Positions 36,325 through 44,528 are shown, numbered from the stretch's first letter. The stretch: DNA of 64,000 nucleotides from Saccharopolyspora aridisoli (GCF_004348445.1 NZ_SMKV01000003.1:1-64000); one strand, 5' to 3'. Numbers and translations: made by a program. Notes: generated from the letters alone by a model not told the origin.

Positions 36325-36971
36325 AGAGGGCTCCTTGGCTGGAGAGCGCCGTCGAGGAGGTGGGCGAGTTCGTCCGTCAGCGAGTCGAGGCCGACGTCCT
36401 CGGTCGCCGGGCCTGCCGAGATGACGAACGACTGGGTCAGCAACAGCAGCGAGCGGGCCTGCACCGCCACGTCGCCGGGGCGGATAGATCCGTCGGCGTG
36501 CCCGGCGGCCAGATACTCGCGAATGAACCCGTCGGCCGCCAGCTGGGTGCTGCTCAGTCGCTCGACCAGGTAGGGCAGCAGCAGTTCGGCGTCGGTTTCC
36601 AGGACTCGTCGCAGCAGGGGAGCTTCGTGCAGCAGTCTGACGCCGCGCACCACGCCGCGCACGAGGCGCTGTCGCGAGTGGCCGGTCACCGCCGCTCGGC
36701 GGGCCTGGGCGAGGACGTCGCCGAACTCGACCGTGACGAGGGTCGTGACCATGCTGCCGACGTCGGGGAAGCGGCGGTAGAGCGTCATCCGGCTGACGCC
36801 TGCGGTGCGGGCGACCTCGGACAGCGTGGTTCGTCGAACGCCGTTGGCCAGCACGCACTCGCGCGCCGCGGCCACCAGGTCGGCGTCGGCGACCCGGTTG
36901 GCCGCCTGCCGCTCGCCGGTGCGGGCGTGATGCGGATCAGCTCGCCCGAAGCTGTGACAATCTGGCCCCAT
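36321..36971 (-). CDS. TetR-family regulator of the glpD operon
   Basis: This 216-residue regulator has an 18-residue lead, then a helix-turn-helix (RRTTLSEVARTAGVSRMTLYRRFPDVGSM) and a helical ligand domain. It is coupled to glpD by a 4-bp overlap and divergent from the flavoprotein gene. The ATG at 36971 lies inside the TGTGACA/TGTCACA operator, on the opposite strand of the neighbour's ATG, so the real start may be further downstream. It matches Rv2250c in position. Confidence 0.82.
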   Translation of the reverse strand: MGPDCHSFGRADPHHARTGERQAANRVADADLVAAARECVLANGVRRTTLSEVARTAGVSRMTLYRRFPDVGSMVTTLVTVEFGDVLAQARRAAVTGHSRQRLVRGVVRGVRLLHEAPLLRRVLETDAELLLPYLVERLSSTQLAADGFIREYLAAGHADGSIRPGDVAVQARSLLLLTQSFVISAGPATEDVGLDSLTDELAHLLDGALQPRSPL

Positions 36972-36979
36972 GTGTCACA
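36953..36979. promoter_or_regulatory. TetR operator between glpD operon and flavoprotein
   Basis: TGTGACA (36953-36959) and TGTCACA (36973-36979) form a perfect 7-13-7 inverted repeat, two helical turns centre to centre. It covers both annotated ATG starts, as expected for a site controlling both directions. Confidence 0.6.
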
Positions 36980-38625
36980 CTTTAGCTGTGAACGGCGAGA
37001 TCGAACACACCCTCCGCGGCAGCTGGACCCCGTCAGGAGCCGCTTCCGCGCCACTGTCCCCGGCCGCGCTGCGCTGGTTGCGGCACCGCATCGGACTCAC
37101 CGAGATCACCACGCCGGCGGTCCCGTCGTCGCTGCTCGACGTACCCGGGAGCGCCCTCGCCGACACCCCGCGCGCGGAACTGGAAGCGCTGCTCGGCGAG
37201 CGGTACGTGCTCGTCGACGCCGCCGCGCGGCTGGGACGGGCGGGCGGCATGTCCTACAGCGACCTGGTGCGCCGACGCGACGGCGCGGAACTCGCCGTCC
37301 CGGACGCCGTGCTGCTGCCTTCGGCCCCGGAGCTCGTGCAGGGCGTGCTGGAGATCTGCGCCCGCCACGACATCGCGGTGGTCCCCTTCGGCGGCGGAAC
37401 CTCCGTCGTGGGCGGGGTCGACGCGCTGCGGGGCGGGAAGAACGCCGTAGTCGCCCTCGACCTGGTGCGGCTGGACCGGCTGATCTCGCTCGACCCGGAC
37501 TCGCGGATCGCCGTGCTGCAGGCCGGGATGCGCGCGACCGAGGCCGAATCGCTGCTGGCCGCGCACGGATTCACGCTCGGGCACTTCCCGCAGTCCTTCG
37601 AGCGGGCCACGATCGGAGGATTCGCCGCGACCCGCTCGGCGGGCCAGGCGTCCTCCGGCTACGGGCGCTTCGAGGACATGGTCGAGGGCGTGCGGCTGGC
37701 GACGCCGGCCGGTGAGTGGAAGCTCGGTGTCGCCCCGGCGTCGGCGGCGGGGCCTGATCTGCGTCAGCTCGCCATCGGCAGCGAAGGGGTCCTCGGCGTC
37801 ATCACTGAGGTCGCCGTCCGGGTTCGGCCCGCGCCGAGGCGGAGCCGCTACGAGGCGTTCGTGGTGGACGGCTGGCAGGCCGGGACCGACGCCGTGCGCG
37901 CGCTCGCGCAGAACCGGGTGCTCGCCGACGTCACCAGGTTGTCGGACCCGACCGAGACCGAGGTGCAGCTAGCGCTGTCCGGTCAGCTCAAGGCGCGTGC
38001 GCTCGGGAACCTCCTGCGCGCCAAGGGCGTCCGCAACCCGTGCCTGCTGGTGCTCGGCTGGGACGCGGGTTCCCGCGCCGAGCTCGGGCAGCGCCGGGCG
38101 GCCGCGGTGCGCGCGCTGCGCGACGTCCGGACCGTGCGGTTGGGCCGGGCAGCAGGGGAGTCGTGGAAGTCGCACCGGTTCTCCGGTCCTCGGCAGCGGG
38201 ACGCCCTGCTCGACCGGGGGGTGTGCGTCGAGACGCTGGAGACCGCGACGAACTGGAGCGGGCTGGGCGAGCTGCGCTCCGCGGTGCGCACGGCCCTGGT
38301 GCGCACCCTGCAGACCGGCAGCAAGCCGCCGATCGTGATGTGCCACGTCTCGCACGCCTACGAGACCGGGGCCTCGCTGTACTTCACGGTGCTGGCGCCG
38401 CGCGACTCCGAGCACGCACTCGCGCAGTGGCAGCGCGCGAAGGACGCGGCCTGCGACGCCATCGCCGGTCGCGGCACGATCAGCCACCACCACGCGGTCG
38501 GGGTCGACCACCGGCCGTGGCTGGGGGCGGAGATCGGCGACGTCGGCACGGCGGTCCTGACCGCGTCGAAGCGGGCGGTGGACCCGACGGGAATCCTCAA
38601 CCCGGGCAAGCTCATCGGCGACTAG
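36970..38625 (+). CDS. Alkyl-DHAP-synthase-like FAD oxidase
   Basis: This protein of about 550 residues has a PCMH/VAO-type FAD domain (VVPFGGGTSVVGGV, IAVLQAGMRATEAE, TIGGFAATRSAGQASSGYG) and a C-terminal domain containing TISHHHAVGVDH. The His cluster and DPTGILNPGK ending are typical of alkyldihydroxyacetonephosphate synthases and related D-2-hydroxyacid oxidases. With GlpD producing DHAP next door, a role in glycerol-ether or glycerophosphate metabolism is suggested but not shown. ATG 36970 lies within the operator; GTG 36988 is a plausible alternative start. Its end overlaps the convergent acetyltransferase by 14 bp. Confidence 0.8.
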   Translation: MCHTLAVNGEIEHTLRGSWTPSGAASAPLSPAALRWLRHRIGLTEITTPAVPSSLLDVPGSALADTPRAELEALLGERYVLVDAAARLGRAGGMSYSDLVRRRDGAELAVPDAVLLPSAPELVQGVLEICARHDIAVVPFGGGTSVVGGVDALRGGKNAVVALDLVRLDRLISLDPDSRIAVLQAGMRATEAESLLAAHGFTLGHFPQSFERATIGGFAATRSAGQASSGYGRFEDMVEGVRLATPAGEWKLGVAPASAAGPDLRQLAIGSEGVLGVITEVAVRVRPAPRRSRYEAFVVDGWQAGTDAVRALAQNRVLADVTRLSDPTETEVQLALSGQLKARALGNLLRAKGVRNPCLLVLGWDAGSRAELGQRRAAAVRALRDVRTVRLGRAAGESWKSHRFSGPRQRDALLDRGVCVETLETATNWSGLGELRSAVRTALVRTLQTGSKPPIVMCHVSHAYETGASLYFTVLAPRDSEHALAQWQRAKDAACDAIAGRGTISHHHAVGVDHRPWLGAEIGDVGTAVLTASKRAVDPTGILNPGKLIGD

Positions 38626-39349
38626 CGCAGATGGGGCTGTACCGGAAGCCGAGGCCCCGGTACACCCCCAGCGCCGGTTCGTTGTCGGCGTCGGCCATCA
38701 GCGTCACCGCGCCGAGCGCGGCCAGCTCCCTGGTCAGGAACGTGCAGACCTGCGTGGAAAGGCCGAGTTCCCGGTGCCCGGGGTGGGTGGCGACGCCGGA
38801 GATGTAGCGCAGTCCCGGGGCCGGCCAGGAGTCCCCGGCGATCGAGATCGGGGTGCCGTCGGTGTCGCGGACCCCGGCCCACCGCACGGCACCCGGGTCG
38901 TCGGGGAACAGGTACGAGCCGGGGTTGGCCTCGCGCAGCAGCGCGTCGATCGCCGGCACGTCGCCCTCGGTCAGCCACTCGACGTCGGGGGTGGGGCGCT
39001 GCGGTGCGTCGTCGGCCAGGTGCAGCCATCCGAACGTCGCCAGGACCTCGTGGCCCAACCGCTCGGAGACCCGGGCGGCCAGCGGAGCGGCTGCCAGCAA
39101 CCGCACCGCCTGGCCGGTGAGCGCGGGCAGGACCTCCCGCAGCAGGGCGACGACGTCGTCCTCGTCTCCGGCGTGGACCACCCGGTCGGCGCGGTTGAGA
39201 CGGGGCGCGAACACGACCACCGCGTTCCGCAACCGCCACGCCGCCCCGCGCTCGTGCGGGTACCCCGGTTCCAACGCCTGGGCCGCCCACCGCACCATCA
39301 GGTCGGAAGTGGCCTCCGCGACCTCGGCCGCACTCCTCAGTTCCTGCAC
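38612..39349 (-). CDS. GNAT-family N-acetyltransferase
   Basis: This 245-residue protein has a C-terminal GNAT domain: ISGVATHPGHRELGLSTQVCTFLTREL is motif A (acetyl-CoA pyrophosphate loop) and NEPALGVYRGLGFRYSP is motif B. The N-terminal half (about 110 residues) is a second, weaker GNAT-like region. The acceptor is unknown. The GTG at 39349 follows TACGCT by 6 bp, so it probably has its own leaderless transcript although it lies 39 bp after the FtsK cassette in the same direction. Confidence 0.8.
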   Translation of the reverse strand: MQELRSAAEVAEATSDLMVRWAAQALEPGYPHERGAAWRLRNAVVVFAPRLNRADRVVHAGDEDDVVALLREVLPALTGQAVRLLAAAPLAARVSERLGHEVLATFGWLHLADDAPQRPTPDVEWLTEGDVPAIDALLREANPGSYLFPDDPGAVRWAGVRDTDGTPISIAGDSWPAPGLRYISGVATHPGHRELGLSTQVCTFLTRELAALGAVTLMADADNEPALGVYRGLGFRYSPICASRR

Positions 39350-39388
39350 ACGGACAGCGTAGGGCTCCTCCTCCTGCTCGGGTGGGCC

Positions 39389-39772
39389 TCAGGACTTCTT
39401 GCGGCGGGAGAGGAAGCCGGTGGGCAAGCGGGGTTTGGTGATGGCGTCGCGGAGGTTCTCGAACGCCTCGTGAACGGCGAGGCGGGACTCCGACGGTGAC
39501 GCGTCTGGAGCCTTCCGGTCAGCTGCCGGGAGACCGGAGGAGCGCAGCCAGCGCTCGTCCCAAACCACCTGCATCGCGGCCGTCCATCGCTGCTTGACCT
39601 CGACGACCAGCTCGTCGCGGGTCTTCTCCGACTCCTCCGTGCGCTGCTTGCCCGCAGCGACCTTCTCGCCGAGCTCCTCGGCGCTGTCCCGCTCGTGCTT
39701 GCGCATCTCCTTGCCCGCGGCAGTGGCCAGGGCGGTCAGCTCGCGGTAGCGCTCGGCCGCTGTCTCAGTCAC
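39389..39772 (-). CDS. Coiled-coil protein of the FtsK cassette
   Basis: This 127-residue charged protein is predicted almost wholly helical, with a heptad-like region (about 15-75: RELTALATAAGKEMRKHERD through KQRTEESEKTRDELVVEVKQ). It ends in a basic FLSRRKKS tail. No family is recognised. The GTG at 39772 overlaps the FtsK stop by 8 bp and has GGGAGGAAG upstream, so it is translated with the ATPase and may be its adaptor or regulator. Confidence 0.7.
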   Translation of the reverse strand: MTETAAERYRELTALATAAGKEMRKHERDSAEELGEKVAAGKQRTEESEKTRDELVVEVKQRWTAAMQVVWDERWLRSSGLPAADRKAPDASPSESRLAVHEAFENLRDAITKPRLPTGFLSRRKKS

Positions 39773-42569
39773 CGGCTTCCTCCCGGACGTTGACGTCCGA
39801 CTCCGTCGAACGCTGGGCGGGCACCGGCGGCGCCCCGCCGAGGTCGAACGGCAGGACCACTTCGGGGCGCGAATGCACCGAGCGGTCGAAGAACAGGCCA
39901 CGGCGTGAGCGCGGCGACCAGTTCACCGGCTGGCCCGCGGCGAACGCGCTGAGCTCCTGGCCGTGCACGTCGAAAGCGACCCACGCGCCGATGTCGTCCA
40001 CCGGCCCCATGCCGAGGGTGTTCTTCACCCGCTGCACGCTGCGCCACCAGCCGATCACGTGCACCCGGGACTCCGGGCCCTGCTTGAGGACCTTGCGCAG
40101 CGAGTCCAGCGCGCACGCGCGCGTCACCGGGTCCTTGCGCTCCAGCGTCGTCTGCGCCGCGTCGACGGCGTAGAGGACCACGCAGTGCCGGACCGGTGAC
40201 GCACCCGCGTCGATCTCGTGGGCGATGCCGTCGAGCGTTGCCGAGATCTCGTCCAGGCTCACCACGTCGACTTCGTGGCCGCGCCCTCGAAGTTCCTCGG
40301 CCACAGCGCGCGCGTCGTCGTCGACCTCGTCGAGCAGGGCACCGATGGTGAACTTGATCTTTCCCGGTTCGTGCTGGCGGGACAGCGAGAGCGCCGCCGC
40401 GCCGAGCGCGCTCGTGGTGTCCTCGCGGACCGAGCCGATCACCGCGATGTTGCGTCCCGGCGAGCGCGACAACCGAACGGCCGCGGCCGTCCCCTCGACG
40501 TCGATGACCTGACCGAGCAGCGCGCGCGGCGTGCTCACCGGCGCGGTCAGCTTCCGGAAGTCCTCCAGGGCCGACAGCTTCGGCAGGTTGGAACCGTCGA
40601 ACAGGCGAGGCGGGTGCGAACCGGCCGCGCGTCGCTGCCACAGCCGCTGTTGCAGCTGGTGGAACGTGTCACGGGCGGTGGCGTCGGGGATGCGGGCGAT
40701 CTCGTTGCCGTGCTTGACGCCCGACTCGTGGTTGACCACCGCGTGCCAGCGCGGCAGGTCCATCGCGGCCTGGTTGTGCTCGGTGAGCACGCGCCGGGCC
40801 TTGGGCAGCGCGATGCGCAGGATGAACTGCTCGAAGATCGCAGGCTTGCCCCAGAACGCCTCGATACCGGAGACGTCCTGGCTGGCCAGCACGAGGTGGA
40901 TCCCCTGCGAGCGACCGCGCCTCGCAACGTCTTCCAGCAGCTTCGTGGCCTGCGCGGTCACCGGGTCGCGGTCGGCGAACAGGTACTGGAACTCGTCGAT
41001 CACCGCCACGATCCGCGGCCACCGGCCCTCGGGGTCTTCGGCGCGCAGCTCCTCGAGCTTGGTGACCTCGTGCTTCTTGGCCTCGTCCGCGCGGCGGCGC
41101 ATCTCGTCGGCGAGGAAGCGCAGCAGTGCCAGCCCGAACTCGCGGTCGGTGTTGACGTTGACACCCACCAGGTTGGCGTGCGGCAGCCAGCTCGGGTCGC
41201 GCTTCCCCGGCGTGAACTGGGCGAACGACACGCCTTCCTTGAAGTCGAGCAGGTACAGCTCCAGCTCGTCCGGCGAGTACCTGGCGGCCATCGCACCGAG
41301 CATGCCGTAGAGGAAGTTGGTCTTGCCCGATCCGCTCGGCCCGCCGATCAGCGTGTGCGGACTGGCGTCACCGAGCCGCATCCACACCTCTTCGCCCTCG
41401 TCGAACCCGACCGGAGCCTGCAGCTCGGAGCGCGAGTGGCACTGCCAGAGCTCGTCGGGCAGCAGGTCGTCGAAGTTGCGGACCCGCGCGCGGCGGGACT
41501 CGAACTCGGCCGCGATCGCCGCGCACGCCTTCGACGCCTTGCCGCGCGTGGGCGGTTCGTCCAGCGCCACAACGGCTTCCGGCCCCGTCATGCTGGTGCG
41601 GGCCCGATTCTCGCCGATCAATGTGATCGATTCCACGGAGCTGTTGACGGTCAGCGGGAGGTCGACGGTGATCAGCTGGATCCCGCAGGGCAGGCCGTTG
41701 CGGGCGATGCGCTGGAGCTGCTGCTGCTGTTCCTCGCGCAGCGGCTGGCCGTTGCCGAACAGCACCGCGATCCGCCACGGTTCGCCGCGCCTGCCGTTGG
41801 CGGCGGCCAGCGCGCGCAGCGTGGTGTGCTCGCCGAGCAGCGCGCCGGAGTGGATGCGCTTGATGTGATCGGAGAGCACGTCGAGCATGTCGCCCAGGCG
41901 CGTCGGGTCGTGGGCGGTGAGCAGTCCGGCGCTGCTGAGCGGGTGCAGGTCGGGCAGCGTTCCGGTCAGTCTCGCGACGTCCCAGCTGTGGATGCGCACC
42001 TGGCCGGGCTCGAAGTGGCTGACGATGCGCAGCAGCAGGTTCTGCACCAGGGTTTCGGCGGTCTCGGGGACCTCGTCGGTGGTGATGCGCAGGTGCGCGA
42101 AGTCCAGCGCAGGGACGACCGCGGGGAACGACGGCGACAGCGGGGAGTCCGGGACGTGCGCGGTGCCGATGCGCCACAGCTCGGGCGGGTGGGCGACGTC
42201 ACCGCCGCCGAACTCGCCGAGCCAGGTCTCGAACGGGTCCGCCGCGCTGCCGGGCGAGTTCGCTGCGACCAGCTTCTCCAGGGACGGCGGACCCTGCTCG
42301 GTCCAGTCCTGGAAGATCTCGTCGCGTTCGGCGAGCGCCCTGGCGAGCGCGGCTTGGAAGTGCGGGTCGGCCGGGTCGGCGATCTTCTCGGGTTCGCGTT
42401 CGGCTTCGGCCGCGCCGAGCTGGGCGATGCGCAGCGCGTACTCCTGCTCGGCGCAGGTGTTCAGCACTTCCTGATGCGCGTTCTCGGCGGCGCCGAGGGC
42501 GGCGGAGATGCTGCGGCGCAGGTGCTCGAAGGCCGTTTCGATGCGACTTCGCCGGTCACTGCGTTTCAC
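39765..42569 (-). CDS. Soluble FtsK/SpoIIIE-type ATPase
   Basis: This 934-residue ATPase has no transmembrane segment. A helical, coiled-coil-like N-terminus (about 1-90) is followed by an unassigned region. The FtsK/HerA motor starts near residue 380, with Walker A GGPSGSGKTN (409-418) and Walker B VIDEFQ (523-528). A second P-loop-like domain begins near 690, but its loop is degenerate (GSVREDTTSA, 712-721) with no GKT/S. Tandem motor domains with one degenerate site recall EccC of type VII secretion, yet no EccB/D/E or mycosin genes are nearby. It starts with GTG 42569, 127 bp after two small-protein genes. Confidence 0.8.
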   Translation of the reverse strand: MKRSDRRSRIETAFEHLRRSISAALGAAENAHQEVLNTCAEQEYALRIAQLGAAEAEREPEKIADPADPHFQAALARALAERDEIFQDWTEQGPPSLEKLVAANSPGSAADPFETWLGEFGGGDVAHPPELWRIGTAHVPDSPLSPSFPAVVPALDFAHLRITTDEVPETAETLVQNLLLRIVSHFEPGQVRIHSWDVARLTGTLPDLHPLSSAGLLTAHDPTRLGDMLDVLSDHIKRIHSGALLGEHTTLRALAAANGRRGEPWRIAVLFGNGQPLREEQQQQLQRIARNGLPCGIQLITVDLPLTVNSSVESITLIGENRARTSMTGPEAVVALDEPPTRGKASKACAAIAAEFESRRARVRNFDDLLPDELWQCHSRSELQAPVGFDEGEEVWMRLGDASPHTLIGGPSGSGKTNFLYGMLGAMAARYSPDELELYLLDFKEGVSFAQFTPGKRDPSWLPHANLVGVNVNTDREFGLALLRFLADEMRRRADEAKKHEVTKLEELRAEDPEGRWPRIVAVIDEFQYLFADRDPVTAQATKLLEDVARRGRSQGIHLVLASQDVSGIEAFWGKPAIFEQFILRIALPKARRVLTEHNQAAMDLPRWHAVVNHESGVKHGNEIARIPDATARDTFHQLQQRLWQRRAAGSHPPRLFDGSNLPKLSALEDFRKLTAPVSTPRALLGQVIDVEGTAAAVRLSRSPGRNIAVIGSVREDTTSALGAAALSLSRQHEPGKIKFTIGALLDEVDDDARAVAEELRGRGHEVDVVSLDEISATLDGIAHEIDAGASPVRHCVVLYAVDAAQTTLERKDPVTRACALDSLRKVLKQGPESRVHVIGWWRSVQRVKNTLGMGPVDDIGAWVAFDVHGQELSAFAAGQPVNWSPRSRRGLFFDRSVHSRPEVVLPFDLGGAPPVPAQRSTESDVNVREEAGD

Positions 42570-42696
42570 AACACGCCACCTCGGAGACCGAGTTACGGAA
42601 CGTGATCAAGGTACCACCTCGAAATTAGCCCGGCCTAACCATGCGCAGGCACGAATACCGCGCAGTGGGACGGTGTCCTGCGTTCCGCCGACCGTC

Positions 42697-42948
42697 CTAC
42701 AAACGGGTGGCGAAGTCGCGGATCGTGTTCAGGACGAGGTCGATCAGGCGTTGGGCGCGCTCGACCTGGTCATGCGTTCGGGGGAGCCCTGGTGGAAGGA
42801 CGGCCTCCGGGTGCTCGGGGTCGAGCCGGACCAGCGCCTGACGCGCCTCGTCGAGCTTTCCCTGGCAGGTCCCCAGGTGCGCGCCAGCCTCTTCGAGCTG
42901 GCGCTCGATGCCCTGCAGGACCTGGAGGAGTTCGTCGAGCGAGGACAC
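42697..42948 (-). CDS. Small helical-hairpin protein B (FtsK cassette)
   Basis: This 83-residue protein begins (V)SSLDELLQVLQGIERQLEEA and ends IRDFATRL. Two amphipathic helices are separated by a Pro-rich turn (DPEHPEAVLPPGLPRT). It has the same length, hairpin plan and C-terminal (Y/F)A-x-RL ending as the adjacent upstream protein, so the two look like diverged paralogues. The GTG start is 2 bp after the neighbour's stop. No WXG motif is present. Function is unknown. Confidence 0.65.
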   Translation of the reverse strand: MSSLDELLQVLQGIERQLEEAGAHLGTCQGKLDEARQALVRLDPEHPEAVLPPGLPRTHDQVERAQRLIDLVLNTIRDFATRL

Positions 42949-42950
42949 CG

Positions 42951-43211
42951 CTACAGCCGCCCGGCGTAGCTCTCAGTGGAGGAGATCGTCGCCGACAACG
43001 TGCCCTGCGCGCCACCGATCGTCTGCAGGACTTCGGCGAGCATGCCGTAGGCGTGCTGCATCTCGTCCTGCGCAGTGCCCTGGATGGCGCCGGAGAGCGC
43101 GGCTTGCGCTTCTTCGAGGACGAGCGCCGTCTGCTGGAGGGCTGCGACGCCTTCCTGCATCTTCTGGTTGGCCAGCGAAATGCCTGCGCGAACTTCTTCG
43201 ACGCCTGCCAT
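42951..43211 (-). CDS. Small helical-hairpin protein A (FtsK cassette)
   Basis: This 86-residue protein (begins MAGVEEVRAGISLANQKMQE, ends ESYAGRL) is two Ala/Gln/Glu-rich helices around a QGTAQDE turn. Similar sequences, as I recall them, form the N-terminal trafficking-type region of some actinobacterial polymorphic toxins and stand alone elsewhere. Here no toxin domain follows. The ATG at 43211 was chosen by family-like start; GAGAGGA lies 12 bp upstream. A -35/-10 pair lies about 100 bp upstream. It is the first gene of the probable operon A-B-FtsK-coiled-coil. Confidence 0.7.
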   Translation of the reverse strand: MAGVEEVRAGISLANQKMQEGVAALQQTALVLEEAQAALSGAIQGTAQDEMQHAYGMLAEVLQTIGGAQGTLSATISSTESYAGRL

Positions 43212-43319
43212 GTGGATTGCGGTCCTCTCCCAGGGCGGTACGACTCTGCAAGGACTCACAAGGTAGTGCCCGAGCTGCATCAGCGCTCGGCCGGGCCACC
43301 CCTCGTTGATCACTGTTCG

Positions 43320-43348
43320 ATCTTACCTGGCAGGCATGTTGGAGTCAG
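43320..43348 (-). promoter_or_regulatory. Promoter of the FtsK cassette
   Basis: On the minus strand CTGACT (43348-43343) and TAAGAT (43325-43320) are 17 bp apart, a good vegetative-type promoter. The predicted transcript starts near 43313 with a 100-nt leader before protein A. The -35 overlaps the stop codon of the upstream gene. Confidence 0.5.
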
Positions 43349-43764
43349 TTGTCTACTGTGGATTGTTGGTGATCCGGGGAGTCCTCGGGCTCCTCCGACC
43401 ACGCCTCGATGAGCAGGCGTTCGCCGGCCGGGACGAGTTCGCCGACGAGATCGGGGTCGTCCAGCACCGACCAGGCCGTCGGCGGCGCGCAGGCGACGCG
43501 GTGGCGGGCGTAGTCCGGTCCCAGTTCCCGCAGGAAGTTGCGCACCACGCGCGAGAGGGCCGCCACGTGCCAGCCGGCTTCCCCGGTGCGGCGGCTCATC
43601 GTCAGCGACCAGCAGCCGGGCTCCTCGTCGGAGCAGTCGCCGACGGTGACGACCCGTCCACCGACCCGTCTGACCAGGTCATCGCAGGCAGCTCGGGCGG
43701 AGGCTTCGTCCTGCGCGCCGACGACCACCGTGATGAGCAGTTCGAGCTCGCTGTGTGCGTCCAT
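43345..43764 (-). CDS. Hypothetical protein upstream of the FtsK cassette
   Basis: This 139-residue protein starts MDAHSELELLITVVVGAQDE and shows alternating beta-alpha patterning in its first half (LLITVVV, RACDDLVRRVGGRVVTV) resembling a ferredoxin-like fold. An acidic tail follows. No family is recognised. G/C-rich third positions support it. It may belong to the cassette because it lies immediately upstream in the same direction, but a separate promoter serves the next gene. Confidence 0.6.
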   Translation of the reverse strand: MDAHSELELLITVVVGAQDEASARAACDDLVRRVGGRVVTVGDCSDEEPGCWSLTMSRRTGEAGWHVAALSRVVRNFLRELGPDYARHRVACAPPTAWSVLDDPDLVGELVPAGERLLIEAWSEEPEDSPDHQQSTVDN

Positions 43765-44189
43765 CGCGCAAGATTCTTCCGCATCCCCACCCGAGTTCGA
43801 ACACCCAAGGCAGGAACCGGGAACTGCGGTGCGGCCGGCAGCTGGGCGTGCGGCAAGCAGAGCCGTGGCCTCGGGGGTGTGGAGATCGTGGTGCAGGTGC
43901 TCGAAGACCGTTGCCTGGTGCTCAAGCCGCGATGTGCGCGAGCGGGTCGCCGACGCGTACTCCACCCTGCGCGGTGCCATCCGCAACGGCCATCTCGGTG
44001 TGTCGGGTTCGAAGCGGTTGGAGTGAGGCGGAGTCGAAACCGCCACAGGATGCGCTCGTGAACATGCCCCAACCCACCTAGCGGTGGGAGAGCGACCGCT
44101 CTCACCGCGGCCAGCCTTGAGACCGGAGCGCGAGCGGCCCGAAGGACCCGAGCCGCCGCATCAAGAGCCGGTTCACAGCTCTGAGCGGT
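43765..44189. other. Intergenic region with possible gene remnant
   Basis: A 425-bp gap without a complete gene. A coding-like fragment is listed at 43934-44026. Nothing else was recognised. Confidence 0.45.
43934..44026 (+). pseudogene. Possible C-terminal gene remnant
   Basis: Thirty codons from GTG 43934 to a TGA at 44026 have strong third-position G/C bias and read like a protein C-terminus (VRERVADAYSTLRGAIRNGH, then a tail ending SGSKRLE). Just upstream a different frame reads GVEIVVQVLEDRCLVL, so a frameshifted remnant is possible. No parent family is identified. Confidence 0.2.
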
Positions 44190-44528
44190 TCACGACTTGA
44201 TATCGCTCTCGTCGGGGTCGGCGAGCCCGTAGTAGGCGTAGAGGCTGCGGCCCTCGGTGTCGGTGAGCCTGCCGCCCTCGGCCTCGACCCTCGGGGCGTT
44301 GCGGACCGCGGCCCGGGACATCGGGATCTCCAGCCGGTTCTCCGCCTTGATCGCACCGTCGAGCGGCACGAAGGCCTCCCTGATCCCGAGCATGCCGAGT
44401 CGCACCGTGACCCATTCGGGCTGGTTGGTGTGGTCGTCGACGTAGACGTTGCCGACCCGGCCGACGCAGTTGCCGTCGCTGTCGAAAACCGGTGTCCCGA
44501 TCAAGTCCTGCGCACGCTCGACGTTCAT
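44190..44528 (-). CDS. PRC-barrel domain protein
   Basis: This 112-residue protein starts with a PRC-barrel: DLIGTPVFDSDGNCVGRVGNVYVDD, then WVTVRLGMLGIREAFVPLDGA. The small beta-barrel is found in RimM and in stand-alone actinobacterial stress or adaptor proteins. The C-terminus (RSLYAYYGLADPDESDIKS) resembles the stand-alone type. A GGGGGG run 5 bp before the ATG can serve as the ribosome-binding site. Role unknown. Confidence 0.85.
   Translation of the reverse strand: MNVERAQDLIGTPVFDSDGNCVGRVGNVYVDDHTNQPEWVTVRLGMLGIREAFVPLDGAIKAENRLEIPMSRAAVRNAPRVEAEGGRLTDTEGRSLYAYYGLADPDESDIKS

Noticed and set aside
40218-42605. A 795-codon plus-strand frame opposite the FtsK gene
   Set aside because: The FtsK gene has Walker motifs and correct codon bias; this frame is its complement.
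38612-43764. Canonical ESX/type VII secretion locus
   Set aside because: No WXG100 motif, EccB/D/E, mycosin or PE/PPE proteins are found, and the ATPase has no membrane anchor.
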